NCBI GenBank assembly: GCA_964035545.1
Contig: OZ037772.1
Coordinates: 7,384,389 to 7,448,388, forward strand
DNA length: 64,000 nucleotides
Source: Bugula neritina
Lineage: Eukaryota > Bryozoa > Gymnolaemata > Cheilostomatida > Bugulidae
Reading direction: 5' to 3'
How positions within the stretch are numbered: the stretch's first letter is position 1; every line of letters starts with the position of its first letter. A program made the translations under genes and the position numbers. Positions 39,901 to 54,900 of the stretch are shown one piece after another. The notes under the pieces were generated by a model, which was not told the DNA's origin, ran no database searches, and worked only from the letters and a program-made list of their open reading frames with translations.

Positions 39901-42900
39901 TTGAACATGGAAATGAAACTATATGAAAAAAACAATGTCCTGTATACTGTGCTTAAAACATCGTGAAACAGACTCGCTAGTTCATTAGACAAAATAATTT
40001 TTTTGATATACATAATGCTTCAATACTGAAATATGTTTCAAAGATTTTAAACTTTCTAATTGCAAAAACCCGGACAACAAAAGATCCCCAAAACATTTTT
40101 TAAAAAGTAATAATGTCGAAGAACTTCGAAACATCATATTCAGGGTAAAACGAGAATTGAATAATGGAAAGACGTAAAAGTTGAAAAATATCTTCCGATG
40201 CATAAAAATTCAATTCAGTACAGACGACAAAATGTCTGTTACATTCCATCGTTCTGTACCAAAGAGTTCTGTCAGATCACCTCAAACCAACTCACAGCAT
40301 AGAAATTATAAAATATATATTGAGAAGAGAGTAACACAAAGAGTATATTATATCATGTCCGCAGAATGTAGAAAAGACAGTAACCTATTGAGTGTAACTG
40401 TAAACACAATTCTCTACTTACCAAGTGACGGAAACAGTCAATGAACAGGATGTGATGCAAAACAAAGTTGTACATTGTTGAGATATCAAGAAACATTTAT
40501 ACGGATAAAAATCTCTTGCATGCACTGCCTTAGTATACCTACTGTGCAGAATACAAATATTGTATGTTATAACTACAAGAAGCCACAATGACTAAGAATA
40601 GACTGTGCCGTAACTCTAAACTACAATTTAAAACACTGAAAAGGGGTTCCTGTATGTAAGACAGCGCAGTAACGGGTTACCTGTGAGATTGTTATAAGTG
40701 CCAAGGTCACACGGGTACTGGGTGTCGTAGTCTGTCCCCAGGGGGCAGTAGTAGCCGACTGGACATAGATATGCGTCTGGTAGTTCGACGGGACCGAAAG
40801 TGGCGTTGCAGTATCGACCCTAGTGATGTAATAACGAACATGAGTATATGATGGTGAGTCTCTGTCACGGAAAAATAGCGATTCTAACAGAAAATGGATA
40901 TAAAATCAGGGAAACTAGCAATAATTTAAACAATAAAAACAATTATTCTTTGAAAAATAAGGCTAAAATATAAACTAAAGTGTAAAAAATACCGAGTCTC
41001 AAGTATTATACATTAGTTTTAAATCCTCACAAGCAGTAGACTAACCTGGGGGCACACTTTACATGTCCACTTGCCCGTCTCGTCCTGATAGTGACCACTA
41101 GGACATGGAGCAGGGGCTACAGAGCCTGTGGTACAGTAGTGAGCTACGGGGCAGAGGTAGGGGCCGGGAGAGTGGGTGGACTGACCAGCTGGACAGTAGT
41201 ACCCCTGGCTACACTCCCCTGTGACATCATCTTGACCTGAACCGTCGCAGTAAAACCCTGTGAAGCGTAAAATATAGATTAGCAAACAGCAGGACAAACA
41301 TAGCTAAAAGCAGCACAAAGGTGAGGGTTATTGAATGCAATGTTTGTCTGAACTAATACTCCCCAAAACCATTCCACTTAGTGAGTTTCTTGAACTGTTA
41401 TATAAGTCGCTCCCAGTTGGGGGTGACTAGGTGCAGTAGTTTAGGGTTCTCGAGTTTTAATTAAAACCTTAAACTATTGCACTCAGTCACCCCAACTCGG
41501 AGCTGCTTATAAAACAATTGGATTTCTTCAGTGAAACACGCAATAGTCTAGAACCTAACAAGTTTGGAAAGATGAAGTATCACTTACCGGGTACACAGTC
41601 TATGCAGTTGCTAAGCATGGTGTTTCCTGTTGTGTTGAGATACGTGCCTTGAGGGCAGGCAGTCGGTGCAGTGGAGTTCTCAGGACAGTAGTAGCCTGTG
41701 GGGCATATGTCTCCAGTCACTCCGTCAGTAGGGGTGGAGTTGTAGGCACCCAGAGTACAGAAGTATCCTAAAACAGGGTCACTGAGGCTACAGAAATTAA
41801 AACTTTTGCATTTTCTATCAGTAATTTCTCCAACAATATTGTAAATGACAACAGTTAAACAAAAGAATATTTCTGCAGAAAGCAATTTCCAAAAATCTGC
41901 AGTAGATGAATGTTATCTGCAGAAGTGCACACTATACCTTGCTGACAAGGGCCGGTTGGCAAGGCAAGCCGCTGCCGCACACAGAAGTATCCGCCATCAC
42001 ACGGCAGCGGGGCGGAACTGCCTCCTGGACAGTACTCTCCGGCATCACAGAAACCGCCCTGAGATGCTGACGTTGGCATTGGCTGGACGGCAGCACCAGA
42101 ACAGTACCAGCCCTCGCTGTAACAGAAAGTATGCGGCGCTACAATACTGTAATTGTAGTTAGCTAGCTACTGTGCCTTTACAACACCAAGTTTAAGATCA
42201 AACATAGAACTGTTTTAAAAGTTGGTTGCAAATCATTCTGAGCTTCGAGATGAAAATTTTGTCTTTTGTGAGAAAAAAAAGAGAAATCCAGAGTTAACAG
42301 ATCGCTAAACACAAATATCAACAGTATTTCCTCCGTTAGTGAAAACTTATACACAAATTGTTGTCTACAAATTAAAAAAAAAACTTTTGCCTCTTCAAAG
42401 CAGCTTAGCAAATACTTGTATACAGTAACACACCTGCAGTTGGACGTAGGAGCAGAATTGCCCGCCCCTTGACAGTACATGCCCGGAGTACAATCCAGAC
42501 AAGCTGATTGGTTGATGGAGCCGGCAGACGGATTGAAAGTTCCAGCGGGACACGGGAATTCATTGCTGTCTGTCGTGTTCTCCGGGCAGTATCTGCCTAC
42601 AGGGCATTCGGTGTCCATATAGTCTGTAGAGTTGGCTGTGCAGTAGTAACCTGCGGGTAAGAATAACATGACACTCAGACTATGAACTATATACTCAGAC
42701 TATATACTGTATACTCAGACTACACACTATATACTCAGACTACACACTGTATACTCAGACCATACACTGTATACTCAGACTACACACTATATACTCAGAC
42801 TATACACTATATACTCAGACTATACACTATATACTCAGACTACACACTATATACTCAGACTACACACTGCATACTCAGACTACACACTATATACTCAGAC

Positions 42901-45900
42901 TACACACTGTATACTCAGACTGTATACTCAGACTATGGACTGTATACTCAGACTATACACTATATTCTCAGACTAGACACCGTATACTCAGACTACACAC
43001 TGCATACTCAGACTACACACTGCATACTCAGACTATCTCACCAGCTGGGCACGTCTTGCAGTAGTCCTTCCCCAACTCATCTTGATAACTTCCAGCCGGA
43101 CACCCGGAAGGTTCCACAGAGCCGGTGGGACAGAAGTAGCCTCTGGGACAGATATCACCAAAGCCCGTATGACCTCCCACAAGCGGACAAGAAGCCGGGT
43201 ATGTACTGCAACAGAGAGCCCAGACTAAGCTAGAAATAGGTTCCCCAGAGACAAACAGAAACTTGTTCAAAGGCAAACATAAAGTCTACAAACCTGTTAG
43301 AGTGAGAATTGTCGGGCATTGGTGTGTCCACCCCTCCTGAGCAGTAATAGCCTGCACTACAGGGTCCCGAGCTTTGGGTCATGGCCAGATCTTCACAATA
43401 ATCACCCTACACGGTACAGAGAAGGAACATAACTTCTCATTTAAAGTTTACTATTCTTCATTTCTTTCACCGCAGTTTATGAATTTTATAACTAAAACTG
43501 CTAGCGTGAGGTGATATTCTCTGTACTGTTGGCATAAATTACAAGCAACATGTTGAAACAACTTATTTGATAATTTTTTACTTTTTTCAGCAAATACAGT
43601 TTTGCTTTTAGTGATAATACAGAATATTAAACTTTTAGACTGAGTTCTGGAATAGAGACTAACCGGGGGACAGTCCTTGCACTGAACTACACTGTACAAG
43701 TTGGTGTAGTTACTGTAGGTGCCAGGAGGGCAAGGTTCAAGGTCACTTCCTGTCCCGGCAGAACAATAGTATCCCGCAGAACAGTCGAAATACCCGGGAG
43801 ACGGGTCGGACACGTTAGATGGAAGACAGAAGTACCTGCAACAGGAAATACATGCAGACAACACACAGACAGTAAATACATGCGGACACACAGACAGACA
43901 CGAACCACTATGACAGCAGAGAATGGCAGAGCATGAGAACGAGAAGTCAACTCCCAATGTTTTTGAGTAATAGTTGTAGCTGCTCATACAATACATTGCG
44001 AAGAGAGTGATGTAAAATATAGTTACCCGTTGGGACAGGTGGTGCAGTTGGACATCCCGGAGGTATTGGTATAGGTGCCGGGTTGGCAGGCGAGAGGAAT
44101 GGCGGACAGAGCTGGACAGTGGAGACCAGCTGGACACTCGAGTTCTGTTCTCGAGTCTGAACCTGCAAAAACGGAAAGAATATCATGTCAAGGTCATTAT
44201 TATATTGATGAGACTTTCATATTACATTGCAATGTCCTAACAAGGGAATAAAAAGGAATACAACTCTATAAAATATCGAACTATTAAATATAGCGGAGCA
44301 TGGGGCAAAGATAGCTTTTTGCACCATTTTGTAAATACTTTGAATGATCTTTTATTTGAAATAATCCAACTGAGTTCAGACTTTTTTCTCTTTGTTAACG
44401 TCTACTTATTAGTCAGTATTTACACTAAATTTCACTACGTGTTTTCATGTCTATGTACTAAATAAACAAACAAATAGATCAAGCAACTCCCAAAATTTGC
44501 CAACTTGTACCCTATAGGTTTATCTTTACTTTACTCAGAGATATAAAACATCTTGAGACATAATACAATATACAATATAATATAATATAATATAATATAA
44601 CATAATATAATATAGTATAATATAATATAATACAATATATTGTTAAGGACAGAAAACTTGAGAAGGTAGCTTGAGAACCATATAGCCTACCCTGGGGACA
44701 GTAGTATCCGGCTACACACTCAAAGTCGGGCTGGGTAAGACCCGTCCCCTCACAAGCGTATCCTGGTTCACAGAGGGTACACTGAGCAAAGCTGTCAAGT
44801 TGAGTGGAGTTACTGTAGCTGCCGGCAGGACACCTTTGAGGTGTGTGCGTCCCTGTGAAGGAGTCAGCGATAATAATATAATAGATTATAATATATAATA
44901 AGTTATAATATATTATATAATAGTATTGAACCATTAATATATATCATAATATATACAGAGTAAAGTAAATAATATGTAAACTAGTATAACAGATTAAAAT
45001 ATATTATGTTATATATTATTATATAATATAATATTATATTATACTATCTTATAATCATCTCATATCTTATTATATTTCATATAATATATAATATAAAACA
45101 TTTTACAGAAAAAATAATATATAACATAATATGTGCAGAAAAAAATAAACAAGATATGACTCAATATAATACATAATATATGATGCACAATTATAAACAT
45201 TATAATTATTCATAATTTGCAACATAAAACATAACATAAAGAATATATATTATGTAAAAACAATATTTATATAATAAAACCTAAATAAAATATACATAAC
45301 AAAGTAGGTAGTATATAATATTGTTAAATATATATCATATATTAAACTAAAACAGAATATATAATTCATATAAGACACTACACACTAATAGTGAGTGACC
45401 AAAAAAGAGTTTTCAAGATAACACAAGCAGGTAATACTGATTTACTCAGTACTTAGCCAGTGAAACTCAACAGACTGCAGCCCCAGATATAAACAGCAGC
45501 TAGAAACTGAGGCTAAACAGTAAGAAGAGAGGTCGGGATAAGACGTACCAGTGGGACAGAATCTACCAACAGGGCAGACGTTCTGTGTAGACTGAGTACT
45601 AGCAGAGCCACAGTAGAAGCCAGGGGAGCACAGGCCAGCTGGTTCCAACAGTGCTACACCATCACAGTAGTATCCTGTGGAATAGACAGTCAGAGGTATG
45701 TAAACCCACATGAGTTTATAGTTACTATCCCTGTGATATACCCCTGGGAAAAAGGTTTTTTTTTAAAGTTGGTTAAGGATTTATTCAGATGTGACACAGG
45801 AGCAATTATGACTAATTGCTCTTCCTAACATCACCAACGCCGTTACTAAAATTCGAACCCACGACTCCATGTTTACTAAGCCAGTGTTGTAACAGCTAGA

Positions 45901-48900
45901 CCACGTCTGCTCAATAATAATCAAACACTTGTGATAGACTAAAATCCTAAACTATTCAGTGATTAGACTAAATTCCAATGCAATTCATTCGTGTTTGCTG
46001 CAAACAAGAACGAAAGTCAAATACCAACAGCACCATGTTAACATAAAAGCAGAATAGCATTGAGATCAATTTAGAGTCAAAGCTACTGTCATTTTGAGTC
46101 TACCACTCAATCAGTAGATGTTATAAGACAGTATATAAGTGTAAAACTGTAGACCAAGACTTAGACTAAACAGCACTAACCTGGGTCACAGTTGATACAT
46201 TGAGTAACATTTCCTAGCCCAGTTTGGTTGCTGTAAGTACCCTGTGGACACGGGACGGGCTCGGTCGTACCTTCCTCGCAGTAATAGCCTTCGGGGCAGA
46301 TGTTGGCGTCTGCTCCTTGACTGGGCGCAGCTTGTGTAGCCCCGGTTCTACAGAAATATCCGGGGGAACAAGGGGTGGAGGGCCACACCGTCCCTGATGT
46401 GCAATAATAACCACCTGTAAAAAGGAAACTCAGGTAAAACTGAAATTACATTTATATTATATAATAGCACATTATTCTTATGTAGTGCTACAGTAATACA
46501 TATTGTACATATGTAATTACAGTAATAGAAAAATAAATTACCCCATTAACATATGAACATAATTAATAGTAACATATAATATAATAAGTCGAAAAATAAA
46601 CAAATAAAATAAAATAAAATAATTAATAACATATTACTAAATAAATAAAATATTACATAAATACAGTAGCATGTAACAGTAATATAAAAATAATACATAA
46701 TATTACTGTAGCACCATAGTAAAATTTGAGCATAATAATATGGTAATATAATATAACCACATAGTAATACAATATAACCATATAGTAATATAATATCAGT
46801 CATATAGTAATATAATATAACCATATAGTAACACAACATAATTATATAGTAATATAATATTAGTCATATACATCAACAAATCATTGGTTGTACAGATTGC
46901 AAATGACCAATCAGAACACTCATCACATGTATATCTATCTAGTCACCCAATCAGCAGGCTGCTAGCAAACAGACTCACCTAGACAGCTCTGACACTCCTC
47001 CCCCACAGTGAGAGTGGTGCCGTTGTTGAAAGTCCCGCTAGGACAAGGATACTCGTATGCTGATTTGGTGAAGTTGGGACAGAAATAGCCCTGGGGGCAT
47101 GGGTAGTACGTGTAGTTGGTGATGGGGGTAGTTGTGGGGTCACAGTAATAGCCCGGCTGGCAGTCCTTGCACTCAAACTGTCTTGTTTCGTCTTGATAAG
47201 TACCAGGCGGACACAAAAGGGGTTCCTCTGAACCTAAAACATAATATTAGAGTAAGTATTAGGAGTTATCTCCTCCAACTACAGCAGCTCACAAAATGCA
47301 TTGTTAAAAGTTTTCAGAATTGTCATCCCTATGTTGTGAAGAAAATTGCTACAAAAGCACTAAAAATTCGGGGAAAATCGAAGTTGTCTGCTCTAATAGC
47401 TTATTCTAATTATATTTTATCCTTCAATGAATGTCTGGTGTGAAAATCTATCTTCTGCAAAAGACTATCAGTTATAAAACAAGTATGAATGAGTAAAACT
47501 ATTTAAAATGCCAATTTATGCAGGTTACCATAATCGAAGTTGCTGGAATGACAAATTTGAAATTCAACTCTACCTGTAGGGCAATGATAGCCTGGGGGGC
47601 ACTCATAGCCAGACGGGTTGTCTACAGTCTGTCCTTCCTCACAATAATACCCAGCAAGACAGTCCCCAGAAACTGAGCTAAGTGCAGACGTGTTGCAGTA
47701 ACTTCCAGGTGTGCACTGTAAAACAGAGTTTATACGATACAGCAGACTACAGTACAGCAGACTACAGTACAGCAGACTACAGTACAGCAGACTACAGTAC
47801 AGCAGACTACAGTACAGCAGACTACAGTACAGCAGACTACAGTACAGCAGACTACAGTACAGCAGACTACAGTACAGCAGACTACAGTACAGCAGACTAC
47901 AGTACAGCAGACTACAGTACAGCAGACTACAGTACAGCAGACTACAGTACAGCAGACTACAGTACAGCAGACTACAGTACAGCAGACTACAGTACAGCAG
48001 ACTACAGTACAGCAGACTACAGTACAGCAGACTACAGTACAGCAGACTACAGTACAGCAGACGAGAAAGGAGAAGATACGAGAGGAGAAGATAAGAGAGG
48101 AGAAAATGAGGGAGGAGAAGATAAGAGAGGAGAGGATGAGGAAGGAGAAGATAAGAGTAGAGCAGACGACATAAGTACAGCATACACTGGAGATCAGCAG
48201 ATGACACAAATATAATAGTTAACATGATATGTAGGAGATGACGTAGTTTGAACAAGTCCATACATTTGCAATGAGTGCAGTAAGTAGAACAACCAACAAG
48301 GCCACTGAAAAGCTGCATTCTGCAGACATGAAAACTATAATTGATTAATGCAGCAAAATAATTCAAGGTTACTGAATAATTGCAGCATAAGTAGTTGCAA
48401 TGAATGTAGTCATAGTCAATGTAGTCATAGTCAATATAGTCATAGTCAATGTAGTCATAGACTCATAGTCCATGTAGTCACAGTCAATGTAGTTACAAAT
48501 GATGTCATAGTCACTCATAGTCCATGTAGTAATAGTGAATATAGTCATAGTGAATGTAGTCATAGTGAATGTTGTCATAGTCCATGTAGTCATAGTCAAT
48601 GTAGTTATAGTCAATGTAGTCATAGTCAATGTAGTTACAAATGATGTCATAGTGGAGGTAATATTATTATAATACCTAAGATAATCATAGCTGTTAAATT
48701 ACCATCACTTTTTAATACTCAACAGGAAATATTTTCTAAAGATTCTCTAGAACATCTTCTGTAAACATTATGTAGACTTACAATGATGCACCAGGAAACG
48801 TTTGTAGCCCTGAAACTTGGTTGATAATAACCAGCATCACAGGGGGTCGGGTAGGAGCTGCCCTCAAGGCAGTAGAAACCTGGGCCACACTCATCTCCTC

Positions 48901-51900
48901 CCTCTCCACTTGGTGTCACTAAAACACAGCCACAGATAATGTTAGATTTTGAAAATAACACACTAAGAGAAATGTAATACCTAAATGAAGATTGCTTGGA
49001 CAATTGAATAACAACGAGGGAAGAACTTATGAACAAAAATAGAATAATAAACAAACATATGCATAATGCATAATGCAAACACCATATTATGATCTCAATG
49101 CAAGTCTAATCACAGCTATCAAAGATAGGACACAACACAACACAACACACTGGGTGCATTTACTCAAAGTCTGATGTTAAAGTGATAAATAAAACCCACT
49201 CAGATTAGAATCTATATAGGTCTATGGCTAGATAATATATTAACTCAATGAAAAAAGTCATTTTCCCATCCACAAGTTCAAAGTTCATTTACAATACCTT
49301 CCCTGAAGTATGCAAGTGCAGATGCATTGCTGAGGTTTGATTTACAACAACATAACTAACTATTGTTTCAATAGCCTAAGATCTTACTTGTTGTGCTGTT
49401 TCCAGAGCAGTAGAAGCCGGGGGCGCATAACCCTCCCGTATCGTTCATCATGTTGATGTGACAGTAGCTGCCGGGGTCACACGGGGTTGGCGTAGAGCTG
49501 CCTATAGGACAATACTCTCCCGCCACACAGAAACCACCTTGGGGAGAACTCGGCTGAGCAAACCAGGATCCCAGGGTGCAGAACCAACCAGCGTCACACT
49601 GTGCAGTGACAGCAGACAACCCTGTGCCCTCACAGTACCTGTGTTAGGAAAATACTATGTGTACTCTCACAGTACCTGTGTTAGGAATATACGATGTGTA
49701 CCCTCGCAATACGTGTTCTAGGTGATTGTTAGATAGATCAACAGAATAGATACTGTGTGCTTAACCCATGTGTGGCGAAAAAATACCAGTACGATGCTTC
49801 ATGGCATTGTTTCTAGTTTTTAGTAAACATACACCAGCAGAGTTTATCATTATGATTATATAACTCCCAAGAAAACATAAGCCCTGCCCACTTACCAGCC
49901 GGGAGTACACGGCACGCAGGAGTTGACATCGCGTTGACCTTGGAGAGAGTTGAACGTCCCGCGGGGACAGGGGAACTCAAGGTCATATGTCGTAGCGTTG
50001 GGACAGTAATGACCGGAGGGACAGACAGTTTCTGTGTAGGTAGTAGAGTTGACCAGACAGTAGTAACCTTCTGGACACTCCTTGCAGTCAGCCTGCCCGG
50101 TTTCATCCTGCAACAGAACTCAGTCTAAGAATTGAGGTAGTCAGGAGAATGCTGTGTCACTGATGGAATTTTCTAGAATCAATCGGTTTAAGTTTGCTTA
50201 GAATTTCAAACAATGAAAAGGGACAGGAATCACACAATGTAGAAGTGTTTTCACCAAAAAGTATCTAAACAGTAAACACATTTATGCACAATTCCACTTT
50301 GTGGTTACGGTATAAAACTATAGTGTAAATAGTTCCCTTTTTTATCTCGAGAAGATTCAATATTAGATACACATAATATTACCACTGGGTGATTCTACAA
50401 CATTTGTATAATCATTATCACCTTGTATTAATACCATCATTTTGTATCAACATTATACAAATACATTCCTTGGGCATAATTTTCAAGCCCACTGCAGACC
50501 CTATATCTACAGTTATACTCATAACCAACCATTTTTGCATCACTTTTAGTATTTCCTGGTGCTTCACATCTGTATAAGCTATTAGGTATGTCAAACAGTA
50601 CGTATAGCACACACCTATGCTATGGCAGATAGCAAGTATAGCTCACATACATGCTATAGGACATAGCAAGTATAGCACACATAAGCTAAGTTATATTTAC
50701 CTGATAGTATCCGGCAGGACAGCTTAAAGGTAGCCTTGTCTCCCCTGGACAGTAATAGCCTGTGGGACAGACACCTCCACTGCCCGTGTTGTTATTGTTG
50801 GGGGCTGCTGTGTCCACCCCGGATTCGCACCAGAATCCAGGAGCACAGGCCGCGACCGGGGCCGTCAAGTTTGTTATGTCACAATACCAGCCTGAAAACA
50901 GCTCATAATGATGCAATCAACAACCGCAGGATTGTTCAGCAGATGGTGATGTCATGGAAATTCCATTTCAAATCATAAGGAAAAGCCAGTCCAGTTAAAT
51001 TCTCAAAATCAAGAGATTTATTTATGAAAGGGAATCAATTACTATGTTTTCCCGCCACCCGCGCAGGACCACGGCGGTGAAAGGTGACCAAGGTGACCAA
51101 TCAATTACTATGTTTACAAGGTTTGCATTTGAGAGTGGGCTTTTATTTGATATTTAGAGACAGTTGCATTGAATGAAACCAAAATCTTTAGCTCATGCAA
51201 ACCATTCTCATTTTCATGATGCAAAGTTATGGAAACGCAGTGAATTTAAATGTACGGAAAAAGAAGCACAAATTTCTATTGTAAAATGTGAAACAACAAA
51301 ATTAATTATTCCATTAGCGACAAGCCCCTAAACCATATTTGAAAAATTATGTTTTCCTGATTCGTAATGTAGATCAGCAGTAATGAAAGTCTCGCAAATG
51401 AAAACCAAATCGCATGTGAACTATTGTCTACATGGTCTTACATACCAGAATCACAGTCTAAGCATTGGCTTTCAGCATATAGCCCAAGTTCATTGCTGTA
51501 GGTACCAGCTGGACAGGCTTTCCAGTCCATGCCCGTACCGGCAGGGCAATAGAACCCTCTGGGACACAGTCTATGTCCTGATGAACTGTTTCCTTCCACC
51601 ACCTAGAGATCACATTTAGTATGATATTCTCGAGTTTGGAGTTGGGGGTTTAGTAGAACCCCCAACACCAAACTTGAGAACCTAAACTACTGCACTCAGT
51701 CACCCCCAACTCGGTGCTGCTTATAGAATCCGTCAAAAAGTTTACAAAACAAGAAGCACATGTAATGTATCTGTATGCAAAAATCCCTTGTAGCTAAGAG
51801 CCGGTAAAGTTGTGAACATTCCTGGAAACAACAATATTTGTTCTCGAAAAAAGGACTTGCGAATTCTCCGCAAAGCCTCATAGAAACAATTTGCAGTGTT

Positions 51901-54900
51901 GTGATTACCCACTAGCCCCTGTAGTGTGATGGTTAGTGGATGAGCTTAAAAATCAGAGGTCTGTGGTTTGATTCCAGGTGGGGGAAATTATTCTACACAG
52001 TTGAATGACTCATGAAACAGCAGAGAACCAAACAGCTGCAAGCTTTTAGAGTAATCAAACATCCCTCCAATCAGTTGGCAAGAAAAATGGCATTCATTGA
52101 ACTAAGCGACCAATCATCTGCGAGCTTTTAAAGTAATCAAACATAATTATATTGAACTAAGCGACCAATCAGAAACCACCTACCTCTTCAGGCACGCAGT
52201 AATATCTGTCAGGGCACTGGGCGCATGTCGCCTGCTGAGTAAGATTTGTGAAAGTTCCGGAAGGACAAGGGACTGGCAGGGAGCTGCCCACTGGACAGTG
52301 TAGACCAATAGGGCAGCCGAACTCTACAGGGGTGGATACGGAGACTCCCCCTGGACAGTAGAACCCCTCCTCGCAGTCACCAACTGCAGACGTCAGACCT
52401 ACAGCAGAGCACAATAATATCTACAGCAGAGCACAGTGATATCTACAGATACGTCTGCTTCTACAAGAAAGTATAATGGCGGGTGTAACTGTAAAACCAT
52501 AGCACGGGCTCCATGATAAATTTATGTTATTGGTTATAGAATTTTTGAGTCAAACACCAACCCTCAAACTAACAACTAGAAATATACGAGATAATTTTGA
52601 AAAAAAATTGATAATTTGACTATGACACAACATAATTATAAAACACTGTTTACAACAATTATATTCTCACAATTCAATCCATATGAAAGCAGATGATGTT
52701 TCAATTCTGCCACAGACTAAGTTGTTTGCTTTAAAAGAAGAAAAAAAATGGCCGGATTTAGTAGATCAGATGAGTAGTTTGGAGATGGGGTAAATCACCT
52801 GTATCGTTGCAGTATTTTCCAGGATCACAGGCTGAACACTGAGTGACATTGTGTAGCCGAGGAGTGTTGGAGTAGGTACCCTGAGGACACGGGGTGGGCG
52901 AGGGGGAGCCCCTATCGCAGTAACTACCAGCTGGACACTCAACTTCGTCGGCTTGAACTGAGCCGTTAGGACAGTAGAATCTGAAAAATAAGACAGGAAG
53001 TGTAACAGGAAACAGGAAACCGCCTTCTACCGCAGCTGAGTTTCTCGTGTCATCAGAGACAATGAAAAATGCATGGAGAGGGAATTCTTTCAAATTTATT
53101 ATTTTTGGATTTTTTTCACTGCACAGTTTTGTTCTCCAACATCAGAGATTCACTTGTTGACTGCATATGAATTATTTGTAACAAACTAAGTTAGTCTACA
53201 ATCTCCATAAGTGTATCCAGATTCTGTAGACTTAGGCAGTTCACAGCAAGCATCTAGACTATAGAGCCTAGAGCACTGGCTCAGTAAACACTGTTGTACC
53301 TCGCAATGGTAGTAGGTGATTGGAGAACATGCCATGTATGAGTACTTTGAGGGGCAGCCGTGGTTTGGGGACAAGAGCATTGGCTTAGCAAATAAAAATC
53401 ATGGGTTCGAACCCCAGTAAAGGTCATTGGTGATGTTAGGAAGAGCATCCAGTCATAATTGCTCCTGTGACACATCTTAATAAGTATTTAGCCTGATTTA
53501 ACAAAACACTTTCCATCAGGGGTTCCTCACAGGGATAGTATTGTTACAGAAAATAAAAGTTATTTCAGTAAAGTAAGAAAACTCTCAAATTGAGAGAAAT
53601 AGCAAATATTGCATTCTATTTATATTCACCTTTCATAAACAAACTCAGGAAACTTTGACACTAACCCTGGTTCACAGATAACGTCAGGTTGGGTGAGGGC
53701 CGTGCTAGTACACGCCCAGCCTGAATCACACCAAACACAGTCAGTAGCAGCCACTAAACCAGTCTGATTGGAGTAAGTTCCTTTACTACAAGCTGCAGGA
53801 GAGGATGTAGCCAAGGGGCAGTAATACCCCCTAGGACAAATATCTGCATCCGGCCCTTGCCTGGGTGTGGCTGTCTCAGCGTACTGCACACAGAAATACC
53901 CTGAAAATACAGAAGGAAATCGGTTAGTTTTATCAGTTTAGTGTGATTTAATCATTCATGAGAATACAGGCTACTCATAATAAAAGAAAAAAAACCTGTA
54001 TTGTATTGTATTAAACTACTGCAATAATAATTGAATTAAATAAAAAGACAAGCAAAATGGTGGATTCAACAAGTCCCCACAGCATTGAAAGCAAATGAAA
54101 GCAAATGAAAAGAACCTATTATCTAATTTGTATTGACTTTATACAGATCAGTAAACATAACAATCAGTCAAACAAAAGTTAAACCATGTAAGCACAAGAC
54201 ATGGTGAAAATGATCACTAAACAAATATCTTGTGAGAAAGTAGTTAGAATTACACAATAGAAAATGCTAGAAAGTCCATCATGAAACATGTGTAACATCA
54301 ACAATCTTTCATCAGCCCTTAAACTATTCCTCAGTAACAAACTATCAGATGCTGTACCTGCGTTACATGGGAAATCATCTCCCCTGACCAGACCTTCAGT
54401 CGGACAATAGTGACCTGCAGGACACGGAGAACACTGTTCATGTGACCATAGTCCGGTTCTGTTGTTGTAGGTCCCTACAGGGCAGGGGAACTCATCTGCA
54501 TATCTCGTACCTGACAGAAGTGTGAGAGGATTTGATTGGCTACTTGTATATAACTACATGTATGGAAATATATGGCCATATGTGTGACATCATATTAGGA
54601 AAATCAGTTTTTCATGATAAGAATTGTGTAGATATGACAGCTTGTAAATGTTTACACAATCAACTTGCTGAGAGCTGCTGGCAAATGGGGTGTGATAGAT
54701 AACTTCTTTACCATAAGTACATGTGCAGATAAGATATGCAAAGAATAGAAGCGAGTTTATATACAATTAAAGCAATTTAAAACCAACATTGCACTATCAG
54801 CTTTCCGTTACTTCACAAATGGTTGCTCATATGTACGAGTTGGTGTTTTCAAAATTTCTCAACGCAACTGTTTCTAAAAAGAGTGAATTAAAAACCTGCT

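Noticed and set aside
42682-43233. 183-codon plus-strand frame
   Set aside because: Mostly minisatellite read-through, ending antisense to exon 22.
47503-48366. 287-codon minus-strand frame and opposing Y-S-T-A-D frames
   Set aside because: Generated by the stop-free 15-bp repeat; only 47574..47715 is real exon (exon 14).
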